Shown one piece after another: positions 1-5,916 of a stretch of 9,359 nt of DNA. A model generated the notes under the pieces. It was not told where the DNA came from. It was given only the letters and a program-made list of their open reading frames with translations, and did no database searches. Position numbers and translations under genes: made by a program. This stretch comes from Solobacterium sp. GTDB taxonomy: Bacteria; Bacillota_I; Bacilli_A; Erysipelotrichales; Erysipelotrichaceae. Each line of letters starts with the position of its first letter. Position 1 is the first letter of the stretch. The DNA lies in assembly GCA_017536845.1 (NCBI GenBank), contig JAFWCP010000574.1, forward strand, positions 1 to 9,359, in the 5' to 3' direction.

Positions 1-1738
1 AGACAGTGGAGATTTCGAAGTACCCGTTGTCAGGGTTCTGATGGGCTTCATTGTATTGGACAACTTCCAGCACCGAGTTCAGCAGGTTGTTTCTGACATA
101 CTTTCTGGCTTCGCTCATCGGCATGGCCAGTTCAACCGGGTTGTCCAGCGGCATGACGCCGTTTGTGACATAGTCTTCATTGACCAGTGTGTAGGTAACG
201 ATTTCATGCAGGCCGAAGGATTCCAGGACATTCCTGACTGTCCTGCGCATTTTCTGTACCGGGGTCAGTCTGCCGACCGTCGGGGTCATCTGCGGCAAGG
301 TTGTGCCAAGGCTGTCAAAGCCGATCAGACGGATGATTTCCTCATCAATGTCTGCCGGACGTTCAATGTCGGTACGGTAGCTGGGAATGGTGCAGACAAA
401 TGTATCACCATCCACCTGCGGGTCAAACTGCAGCCACTTCAGAGCTTCAACGACTTCATCCATTGTGAAGGCAGTTCCCAGCAGGTCATTGACATGGGTC
501 AGAGTCTCCGTAACCTTGACAGGCTCATAAGAATCTGTTCCGCAGAATACGGTTTCTTCAAATCCATCCGCATCCGCGTATTCCTTTAACAGCTGAACGC
601 TTCTGGCAACAGCCTTTTCCATTCCCAGAGGTTCAATGCCCTTGGTGAAACGCTGGGCTGCTTCCGTGATCAGGTTCAGACGGATGGAAGTATGACGGAC
701 AGCCACATGGTTGAAGTGGGCAGCTTCGATGAAGATGCCTTCGGTGGTTTCGTCAATCATCGATTCCTCACCGCCCATGATGCCGGCGATGCCGGTAGCT
801 TCGCCGCCGGTTGTGATCAGAAGGTCACCCTTCTGAATGTCAAACTGCACGCCGTCCAGAGCAGTCATGGTCATTTCCCGGTCATCGACAACCGTGATCT
901 CTTTGGCCGGCAGTTTGGCCAGGTTGTAATAATGCAGAGGCTGGCCGGTTTCCAGCATGACGAAGTTGGAAATGTCAACAACGTTGTTGATGGAATTCAT
1001 GCCGGCCGCATGGAGGTAGTTGACCATCCACTTCGGGGTCGGGCCGACCTTGACATGGTTGACAACCTTGCCGGTGAAAGCCGAGCATAACGGAGTTGTG
1101 GAAGCAACCTTGAAGTCACCCTTTTCACCAAGGTTCATATAGTTCTGGTAATCAGGCCATTTGACCTCACGATGAAGGATGGCACCGACTTCCTTGGCCA
1201 TATTCCACATTGCCGAGCAGTCAGCTCTGTTGGGAGTCAGGGAAACATCAAGAACCGTATCATCATAGCCAAGATATTCAAGGACCTTTGTTTCGCCGAC
1301 CGGCGCATCGGCAGGCAGTTCTTCAATGCCGCTGCACTGGTATTCGGTCAGATACTTCTTGTCAACGCCAAGTTCATACAGGGCGCAGATCATGCCGTTG
1401 CTGGGATAGCCGCGCACCGGTCTTGCACCGATGGTGCCGCCGGGCAGCTGGGCACCAGGCAGAGCAACGACGACCTTCAGGCCGGCTCTGCAGTTAGGAG
1501 CACCGCAGACGATTTCAGTGACTTCATCGTCACCGATTCTGACCTTTGTCGCATGCAGGTGGGTATCAGGAATATCAACGCTTTCCAGGATCTCGCCGAT
1601 GATGAGGTTGGTAGCGGAAGCCATGGGTTCAATCCCTTCAACTTCCAGACCTGCCGTTGTCATCTTTTCCGCAAGCACCTGCGGGGTAATACCGCTTAAG
1701 TCCACATATTCGGAAAGCCATTTATAACTTAATCTCAT
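1..1738 (-). CDS. pheT: Phenylalanyl-tRNA synthetase beta subunit, 3' end cut off by the window edge
   Basis: This is the beta subunit of the alpha2-beta2 PheRS, which binds and edits tRNA-Phe in the cytoplasm. The reading frame is open from ATG 1738 to base 1, giving 579 codons of a family length near 800. The protein begins MRLSYKWLSEYVDL. An EMAP/OB-type tRNA-binding domain lies at about residues 40-150, with VCGAPNCRAG at 78-87 and GYPSNGMICA at 110-119. The segment LDVSLTPNRADCSAMWNMAK at 163-182 is typical of PheT. B3/B4 editing-domain and B5-domain sequence follows, and the last visible part (LEVVQYNEAHQN) belongs to the synthetase-like core. The C-terminal anticodon-binding (FDX-ACB) domain would lie outside the window. 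The start is supported by a GAGGAGGG ribosome binding site that overlaps the pheS stop codon, with 14 bases between the genes. It is co-transcribed with pheS and shares its T-box control. Identification is secure. Confidence 0.97.
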   Translation of the reverse strand, partial: MRLSYKWLSEYVDLSGITPQVLAEKMTTAGLEVEGIEPMASATNLIIGEILESVDIPDTHLHATKVRIGDDEVTEIVCGAPNCRAGLKVVVALPGAQLPGGTIGARPVRGYPSNGMICALYELGVDKKYLTEYQCSGIEELPADAPVGETKVLEYLGYDDTVLDVSLTPNRADCSAMWNMAKEVGAILHREVKWPDYQNYMNLGEKGDFKVASTTPLCSAFTGKVVNHVKVGPTPKWMVNYLHAAGMNSINNVVDISNFVMLETGQPLHYYNLAKLPAKEITVVDDREMTMTALDGVQFDIQKGDLLITTGGEATGIAGIMGGEESMIDETTEGIFIEAAHFNHVAVRHTSIRLNLITEAAQRFTKGIEPLGMEKAVARSVQLLKEYADADGFEETVFCGTDSYEPVKVTETLTHVNDLLGTAFTMDEVVEALKWLQFDPQVDGDTFVCTIPSYRTDIERPADIDEEIIRLIGFDSLGTTLPQMTPTVGRLTPVQKMRRTVRNVLESFGLHEIVTYTLVNEDYVTNGVMPLDNPVELAMPMSEARKYVRNNLLNSVLEVVQYNEAHQNPDNGYFEISTV

Positions 1739-1746
1739 TGCCAGTA

Positions 1747-1754
1747 CCCTCCTC
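1747..1754 (-). promoter_or_regulatory. pheT ribosome binding site overlapping the pheS stop codon
   Basis: The minus strand reads GAGGAGGG here, 8 bases before the pheT ATG at 1738. Its first two bases are part of the pheS TGA stop (1755-1753), so termination on pheS and initiation on pheT are likely coupled. That would help keep the two subunits in equal amounts. Confidence 0.8.
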
Positions 1755-2787
1755 AGTCAAAATGATCGAACGTTTCCAGGAAACGGACATCATTGGTATA
1801 GAAATTACGGATATCATCAATGCCGTATTTCAGCATGGCAACACGCTCGATGCCGACACCGAACGCAAAGCCGGAACACTTTTCCGAATCAAAACCGTTC
1901 ATTTCCAGCACGTGCGGATGCACCATGCCGGCGCCCAGGATTTCAATCCAGCCGGAGCCTTTGCATACTGAGCAGCCCTTGCCGTTGCAGAACGGGCAGG
2001 AGACCTCTACTTCAACGCTGGGTTCCGTGAACGGGAAGAAGCTCGGACGGAAACGGATGGAACGGCCTTCACCGAACAGACGGTTGGCCATGAATTCCAG
2101 TGTGCCTTTGAGGTCAGCCAGGGTGATATGTTCACCGACAACCAGGCCTTCACACTGCATGAACTGATGAGAATGCGTCGCATCGTCATCATCTCTGCGG
2201 TAGGTCTTGCCCGGGCAGATCAGCTTGATGGGTGTCTTGCCTTTGGCCTTTTCCAGCTCACGCATCTGGATGGCGGTTGTGTGGGTCCTTAATAATGTAT
2301 TGGGATCGATGTAGAACGTATCCTGCATGTCTCTTGCCGGGTGATCCTTCGGGATGTTGGCCAGCTCGAAGTTGTAGAAATCCTTTTCGACTTCCGGACC
2401 TTCGGCAATCGTATAGCCCATGCCGATGAAAAGATCTTCCAGTTCTTCCCTGATCATCATCAACGGATGCGTCGTGCCGAGCTTCAGGTTGTCAGCCGGC
2501 AGGGTGATGTCGATCTTTTCTTCTTCCATCTTTGCGATTAACGCCGCTTTTCTGAGCACTTCGCCTCTTGCTTCCAGGGCTTCGGTAACGGTCTGCTTGC
2601 ATACATTGACCTTCTGTCCGAACGCCGGCTTTTCTTCCTTAGGCAGTGATTTCATCTCACTCATCAGGGCCTGAATCGCACCTTTCTTGGAAAGGTACTG
2701 ATTGCGTACAGCCTGAAGTTCTTCCGGCGAAGCAGCAGCTTCAATGGCCTTGAGCGCTTCACTCTGTACAGATTCAATCTTGTCCAT
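1753..2787 (-). CDS. pheS: Phenylalanyl-tRNA synthetase alpha subunit
   Basis: This is the catalytic subunit of PheRS, which activates phenylalanine with ATP and charges tRNA-Phe. It has 344 residues, the normal length for bacterial PheS. An N-terminal coiled coil covers about residues 1-90. The class II core follows: motif 1 near 110-135, motif 2 at about 188-214 ([20 protein letters not shown], then EGL), the substrate-pocket stretch [16 protein letters not shown] at 247-262, and motif 3 at 306-326 with [25 protein letters not shown]-x4-CSVC cluster (C264, C267, C272, C275) is inserted before [15 protein letters not shown], a variant I know from Firmicute PheS. The start is supported by an AGGAGGA ribosome binding site at 2797-2803. 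It is the first gene of the pheST operon, behind a T-box leader. Confidence 0.98.
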   Translation of the reverse strand: MDKIESVQSEALKAIEAAASPEELQAVRNQYLSKKGAIQALMSEMKSLPKEEKPAFGQKVNVCKQTVTEALEARGEVLRKAALIAKMEEEKIDITLPADNLKLGTTHPLMMIREELEDLFIGMGYTIAEGPEVEKDFYNFELANIPKDHPARDMQDTFYIDPNTLLRTHTTAIQMRELEKAKGKTPIKLICPGKTYRRDDDDATHSHQFMQCEGLVVGEHITLADLKGTLEFMANRLFGEGRSIRFRPSFFPFTEPSVEVEVSCPFCNGKGCSVCKGSGWIEILGAGMVHPHVLEMNGFDSEKCSGFAFGVGIERVAMLKYGIDDIRNFYTNDVRFLETFDHFD

Positions 2788-2832
2788 AACTGTTTTTCCT
2801 CCTAAACAACATTGATGTCCTTCGGAACGTCT

Positions 2833-2876
2833 GTCAAAACAAAAGCGTTCCTGTTTCCTTTTTTACAGGAACGCTT
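2833..2876 (-). terminator. T-box-controlled intrinsic terminator before pheS
   Basis: A perfect 12-bp stem (AAGCGTTCCTGT at 2876-2865 with ACAGGAACGCTT at 2854-2843) closes a 10-base loop and is followed by TTGTTTTG. The GCGTTCCT portion of the first arm is also the partner of the T-box sequence, so uncharged tRNA-Phe is expected to prevent this hairpin. Confidence 0.92.
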
Positions 2877-3084
2877 GTCACGCGGTACCATCCTGATTCG
2901 CATTGATAAAAAATGCGCACCTCAATTCCACTCTGTAACGGGAGCTCCCGGAGGGGATTGGCCTCACTCGGAAAGTGAATTCACAGGATGAAACAGCGGC
3001 GCAAGCCCTCTCAGCAATCGGGCTTTTCTCTGTTATCTGCCGTGTTCATCGGGCTACTGGTCTTTCCTGCAGACGTTTTCAACA
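2833..3084 (-). ncRNA. T-box leader (tRNA-Phe sensing) of pheST
   Basis: This untranslated leader should read the charging state of tRNA-Phe. Going downstream, GGAAAG and CUUUCC can form the lower stem I helix flanking the specifier loop. The apical part is an AAGCCC/GGGCTT helix closing a loop with the conserved GCTGAGA. The specifier loop shows UUC (2979-2977), a Phe codon, followed by A. Stem III is CGCATT/AATGCG. The T-box proper, AGGATGGTACCGCG, lies at 2894-2881. Its UGGU bulge complements the tRNA end ACCA, which fits the A discriminator of tRNA-Phe. AGGA and CGC of the T-box can pair with UCCU and GCG of the downstream terminator arm, giving mutually exclusive antiterminator and terminator forms. 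The 5' end is inferred from the promoter. Confidence 0.93.
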
Positions 3085-3090
3085 GCGTAT

Positions 3091-3119
3091 ATTATACTCA
3101 ACCGTTTTCCTTTTTTCCA
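3091..3119 (-). promoter_or_regulatory. Sigma-A-type promoter of pheST
   Basis: On the minus strand a consensus -10 TATAAT (3096-3091) lies 17 bases after TGGAAA (3119-3114), a 4-of-6 match to TTGACA. The predicted start near 3084 falls just upstream of stem I of the T-box leader, which supports the assignment. Confidence 0.75.
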
Positions 3120-3148
3120 CCGCAATTTCAACAGATTTCCGCTGCTTA

Positions 3149-3170
3149 GACCAACGGTATAAAATTGGTC
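3149..3170. repeat. Inverted repeat GACCAA-N10-TTGGTC upstream of the pheST promoter
   Basis: Two 6-base arms are separated by an AT-rich 10-base centre (CGGTATAAAA). The repeat begins 29 bases upstream of the proposed -35 hexamer. It could be a regulator-binding site or a small hairpin. No factor can be named, and a 6-base repeat can occur by chance. Confidence 0.3.
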
Positions 3171-3491
3171 AGATCAACCTTATTAAATATACAGGGTACC
3201 TGTTCTGACATGCTGTCCGGAAGCTTGAACAACCTGGTTTCTCAGACATCAGACTGTATGCTGTGGCATGCTTTGGAAAAAAATGCCTGATTCAGAAAGT
3301 TCATGCGTCCTGACCGCAGCCGAAATCAATGAAAAGCGATCTCCGTATCTTCGGGGATCACTTTCATTTGCAATGCTTCCAAACCACTGATGCCTTTCCT
3401 GCAGAAAAAGACAGTCATATTGCGGATCGTTTCACCGTCAGGATGTCATCAGCCGGTTCAGTTCCTTCAGCAAACGCGATGAAGCACCTCT
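3171..3491. other. Stretch without a recognisable gene between the tail-only Rpn gene and the pheST control region
   Basis: I see no gene with a convincing start and family signature on either strand. On the minus strand a short open stretch (about 3329-3427) reads ETIRNMTVFF, then GISGLEALQMKVIPEDTEIA, before a stop. It looks protein-like but has no ribosome binding site, and I do not recognise it. No clear terminator for the Rpn-type genes is visible; the best hairpin near their end (TGAAG/CTTCA) has no U-tract. Confidence 0.4.
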
Positions 3492-3872
3492 TCAATGGGC
3501 TTCCTGCTCCGTATCGGTATTCATTTCTTCTTTCAGCATCCCTTCAATATCCATGGTCTGATCCACATAATCTTCCACGCTCATTCCTTCATGTTCAGAC
3601 AGCCATTTCCTGAATTCATGACAGCGCTGAAGCTGATCCTCCGTGATTATACCATGGGCGACAGCTTCCTCAGCCGGTGCTTTGAATCGTTCGTAGACTT
3701 TGATAACCTTCAGTGCTCCTTTAATCCGCGTGATCTCTGCTCTGCGGCGATCGCCAAACCTAAAGCCTTCTTTCAGACCTTCTTCTCTGCCTTCTTCCCT
3801 GGCGGCATTTCTGGCATTCGCCATCATCTCTCTGAATTCCATTATAATTCTTCCCTTAATCCCATCAGCCAT
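3492..3872 (-). CDS. Stand-alone C-terminal tail of an Rpn-family nuclease (truncated tandem copy)
   Basis: The frame encodes up to 126 residues and lacks any nuclease core. From MEFREMMANARN onward it aligns with residues 230-342 of the neighbouring full-length Rpn-type protein, at roughly 65 percent identity by eye. Shared blocks are GDRRRAEI, EEAVAHG, RKWL, EHEGM and VEDYVDQTMDIEGMLK. It carries three REEG/LKEG four-residue units where the neighbour has two. ATG 3872 has no ribosome binding site. ATG 3842 (residue 11) has AAGGGA about 10 bases upstream and matches the internal ATG of the full-length gene, so the product may be 116 residues. It lies 34 bases downstream of the nuclease gene on the same strand. 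The frame continues upstream to a UAA at 3878-3876. It is either a remnant of a decayed duplicate or a separately encoded tail protein that could bind or inhibit the nuclease. Confidence 0.6.
   Translation of the reverse strand: MADGIKGRIIMEFREMMANARNAAREEGREEGLKEGFRFGDRRRAEITRIKGALKVIKVYERFKAPAEEAVAHGIITEDQLQRCHEFRKWLSEHEGMSVEDYVDQTMDIEGMLKEEMNTDTEQEAH
3534..3842 (-). repeat. Tandem duplicate of the Rpn tail region, copy 2 (downstream)
   Basis: This segment is clearly similar in bases to 3952-4248. Both begin (plus strand) with CAGCAT followed by CCTTCAATATCCAT, and both end at the ATGGAATTC start. The offset between copies falls from 418 to 406 bases, which is accounted for by one extra in-frame 12-base unit here. 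Confidence 0.85.
3765..3800 (-). repeat. Three 12-base units encoding REEG/REEG/LKEG
   Basis: The minus strand reads three related units: AGGGAAGAAGGC, AGAGAAGAAGGT and CTGAAAGAAGGC. The matching place in the full-length gene (4183-4206) has two units. This looks like slippage-type length variation in the charged helical linker of Rpn-type proteins. Confidence 0.75.
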
Positions 3873-3906
3873 GGCTTAGAGCTGTTCATAGAACAGAAGC
3901 ATCTCC

Positions 3907-4935
3907 TCAGTTGTTTTCCTTGTCTGCCTCAGCGTTGTTTTCTTCCTGTTTCAGCATTCCTTCAATATCCATAGTCTGATCCACATAGTCCTCCACCGTC
4001 ATGCCTTCATGTTCAGCCAGCCATTTCCTGACATCACGGCAGCACTGAAGCTGTTCAAGTGTAATCTTACCGTGGGCAACAGCTTCCTCGACCGGTGTTT
4101 CCAACTGTTCACAGAATTCGATAAAATCCATTGCTTTTTCAATCTGGTCAATCTCTGCTCTGCGGCGGTCACCAAGCTTCTGGCCTTCTTTCAGACCTTC
4201 TTCCCTGCCAGCATTTCTGCTATTCGCCATCATCTCTCTGAATTCCATATACTCTTTTCTCCATGCATTGTTATTTTTAGCCATTTTCACATTGCTGTCA
4301 ATGCTCGCAACAAGAGTATCGCCCTCTTCAATTTTCTGTGTCATGATATAGCGATTGAGGGCAGTCAGTTCCTTGTACTTCTCATCGTCTGTTTCCTGAA
4401 CCGTGCAGTTGATGATGACATGAACCGTTCCATCGTTCAGGTACCTGCCGGGATGTTCCTTTGACTGATATACAAACGTATTGACGATTTCTGTTTTTTC
4501 ATCATCATATGGTTTATACGCGCACAGAAAGATGACTGCCCGAAAGGGAAGCTTTCTGAAATCTTCTCCTTCACTGAGATTGTCCGCATCAATGACAGCA
4601 CCGTAATACCGGAAGCGATACGGCAAAGCGCTTTCTTTACTGACCTGCATTTCCACATCCATGATCTTATCCTCGGTTTTGCCGAGCACATCCGAACGGA
4701 TACCGCGGCCATGGACGGTTTCCTTGATGGCCGCTTCGTTCTGGATATCAAACTCAATGCCCGTCAGGTCCAGATCAGGGAGCGTTCTTGCCAGCACTCC
4801 CTTGAAGATCTGCTGATTCTTCATTACCTTTCCAAAGATAAACCAGTCCTGAAAGGTCAGATCTTCATAATTCTTATCTGCTGCTGCAGCATTTCCGCCG
4901 GAATGGCTGCCGTTATCTTTCTTCGTGTTATTCAT
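3907..4935 (-). CDS. Rpn-family PD-(D/E)XK nuclease / putative transposase-like protein
   Basis: This 342-residue protein is of the Rpn (recombination-promoting nuclease) type, annotated in databases as a PD-(D/E)XK transposase-like family. After a low-complexity Asn/Gly/Ala N-terminus (1-20), the core starts at LTFQDWFIFGKVM (26-38). The likely active site is D82 in GIRSDVL plus D93, E95 and Q97 in KIMDVEMQV, a D...(D/E)xQ pattern typical of the family. FRKLPFRAVIFLCAYKPYD (126-144) completes the core fold. Residues 230-342 form a charged tail with REEG/LKEG units, GDRRRAEI and VEDYVDQTMDIEGMLK, probably helical. The start is supported by AAAGGAGGT at 4941-4949. An in-frame ATG at codon 230 may give a separate small protein. 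Family members cut DNA and some act in phage defence; whether this one is active or mobile cannot be read from sequence. No inverted repeats or target duplications of a transposon are visible. Confidence 0.85.
   Translation of the reverse strand: MNNTKKDNGSHSGGNAAAADKNYEDLTFQDWFIFGKVMKNQQIFKGVLARTLPDLDLTGIEFDIQNEAAIKETVHGRGIRSDVLGKTEDKIMDVEMQVSKESALPYRFRYYGAVIDADNLSEGEDFRKLPFRAVIFLCAYKPYDDEKTEIVNTFVYQSKEHPGRYLNDGTVHVIINCTVQETDDEKYKELTALNRYIMTQKIEEGDTLVASIDSNVKMAKNNNAWRKEYMEFREMMANSRNAGREEGLKEGQKLGDRRRAEIDQIEKAMDFIEFCEQLETPVEEAVAHGKITLEQLQCCRDVRKWLAEHEGMTVEDYVDQTMDIEGMLKQEENNAEADKENN
3952..4248 (-). repeat. Tandem duplicate of the Rpn tail region, copy 1 (inside the full-length gene)
   Basis: This is the source-like copy of the repeat whose second copy is 3534-3842. 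It encodes residues 230 to about 328 of the full-length protein. Both copies are in frame in their own genes, and substitutions outside the conserved blocks are scattered, so the duplication is not recent. Confidence 0.85.
4246..4262 (-). promoter_or_regulatory. Candidate internal translation start within the Rpn-type gene
   Basis: GGAG (4262-4259) lies 10 bases before an in-frame ATG (4248-4246), and a weaker GAG element lies nearer. Starting here would give a 113-residue C-terminal product identical to the tail of the nuclease. The downstream tail-only gene starts at the equivalent ATG. Spacing is longer than ideal, so this rests on position and family precedent more than on the strength of the site. 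Confidence 0.4.
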
Positions 4936-4964
4936 TCGTCACCTCCTTTGTTTATTACGCTTCC

Positions 4965-4992
4965 AATGTACAGGAACTGACGAAAGGTTCAA
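4965..4992 (-). promoter_or_regulatory. Possible promoter of the Rpn-type genes
   Basis: The minus strand has TTGAAC (4992-4987), a 16-base gap and TACATT (4970-4965), each a 4-of-6 match to consensus. It lies between the upstream terminator and a strong ribosome binding site, where a promoter is expected. The match itself is weak. Confidence 0.35.
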
Positions 4993-5107
4993 GATCAGAT
5001 TGATGTTTCTTCCTGTCCTTTTTCACTTCTTCATGCATTCCCATCTGACGAAATACATCTGTACGGTTTTTGATGTCTCGAAGCCGATCTGCTGCCCCTC
5101 TTCCATG

Positions 5108-5136
5108 ATAAAAACCTCCTGCGGATGCAGAAGGTT
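5108..5136 (-). terminator. Intrinsic terminator after the spermidine-synthase-like gene
   Basis: On the minus strand AACCTTCTGC and GCAGGAGGTT form a 10-bp stem with one G-U pair and an ATCC loop, followed by TTTTTATC (the final T's of the stem join the tract). It lies about 43 bases after the stop at 5179 and insulates the Rpn-type genes from the group upstream. Confidence 0.8.
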
Positions 5137-5178
5137 CCGTTAACGTATCAGTTCAGTGTCTGTCAGATGAACAGGCAG

Positions 5179-5916
5179 TCAGTCATATCGGATCTGATTC
5201 AGATCCGGCGCATCGGGTATATTGCCGAAAACATCCAGATCCCCGTCTCCGGCCAGCACGACCCAGTTGCATCTGATGACCTCATAGTTTTCCGGCGCAG
5301 CCTGGAACAGCCTGACATGTTCAAAGCACCGCCGCAGCGTTGCTGCCGTAACAAGCAGGTCGCCGGAACTGTCAAGCATCTTATAGCCATGGTGATTGAT
5401 CAGATACACGCCATCCTTCTTCAGATGCTGCTTTACCACCTGGATGCCTTCCAGCGTAATCAGGCTGCGGACAAGGTTTCTTCCTTCAAAGGCATCATGG
5501 ATGATCACATCATAGCTCTTCTTTGTCTGTTCCAGATATTCCCTGCCGTCCATCAGATACGTGGTGATGTTATCCTTTGCTTCACCAAGCAGGAAATAGC
5601 GCATGGCCAGCTTTTCAAAATCGGGATTGATTTCACAGACATCCATATGCAGATCCTGATTACGGTTCACCAGGATCCTAGGAAAGGTATACATCCCCCC
5701 GCCGATCATCAGCCCGGACCGGAAAGGGTCTTTCCATCTCAGGATCGCATCCATGACCTTGAAGTATTCAAAGACCGGCTGATTTCTTTTCAGCGGATTC
5801 AGATATACAGCCGACTGCCAGGTTCCGCCCACATAAAGTGAGCGTATTCTCTGTCCGTCGATCACCTCATCCATGACAACCGTGTCGCCGTTACGGTACA
5901 ATGCCCTGCTTCTCAT
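5179..5916 (-). CDS. Spermidine-synthase-like SAM-fold protein of unknown substrate
   Basis: This 245-residue soluble protein has the class I methyltransferase (Rossmann) fold seen in spermidine synthases. The glycine-rich loop is LMIGGGMYTFPR (69-80). The acidic residue ending strand 2 is E95 in VCEINPDF, followed by AMRYFLL. LMDGREYL (121-128) and YDVIIHDAF (135-143) are the next strand motifs. True spermidine synthases usually have a D-x-x-D-P sequence at the last site; here it is HDAFEG, so aminopropyl transfer is doubtful and the substrate may differ. The N-terminal part (SLYVGGTWQSAVYLNP, 26-41) resembles the short beta domain of that family. The start follows GGGAGG (5929-5924) and overlaps the end of the VanZ-like gene by 26 bases, pointing to coupled translation. 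A terminator follows. Annotation as SpeE would be an overcall. Confidence 0.75.
   Translation of the reverse strand: MRSRALYRNGDTVVMDEVIDGQRIRSLYVGGTWQSAVYLNPLKRNQPVFEYFKVMDAILRWKDPFRSGLMIGGGMYTFPRILVNRNQDLHMDVCEINPDFEKLAMRYFLLGEAKDNITTYLMDGREYLEQTKKSYDVIIHDAFEGRNLVRSLITLEGIQVVKQHLKKDGVYLINHHGYKMLDSSGDLLVTAATLRRCFEHVRLFQAAPENYEVIRCNWVVLAGDGDLDVFGNIPDAPDLNQIRYD

Noticed and set aside
41..1699. Several plus-strand open frames of 95-182 codons antisense to pheT.
   Set aside because: They are shadows of the pheT frame. None has a family signature, and the minus strand gives continuous PheT sequence.
2975..3208. Plus-strand 77-codon frame across the pheS leader.
   Set aside because: It lies antisense to the T-box stem I and the promoter, which explain this sequence. 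No ribosome binding site or known protein feature was seen.
3534..4248. CRISPR-like array suggested by repeated segments.
   Set aside because: There are only two long, diverged coding copies plus 12-base coding units. There are no short identical repeats with unique spacers and no cas genes.
3492..4935. A complete mobile element built around the Rpn-type gene.
   Set aside because: No terminal inverted repeats, target-site duplication, integrase or resolvase are visible. The family name contains 'transposase', but these proteins are nucleases with no proven transposition of their own unit.
5023..5106. Minus-strand 27-codon frame (starting MEEGQQIGFE) with AGGAGG 8 bases upstream.
   Set aside because: The AGGAGG is the 3' arm of the terminator at 5108-5136, so it would be locked in a stem and mostly not transcribed past. 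The peptide is unrecognised.
5179..5916. Direct call of spermidine synthase (speE).
   Set aside because: The D-x-x-D-P catalytic stretch is replaced by HDAFEG, and no polyamine genes are adjacent. Only the fold is supported.
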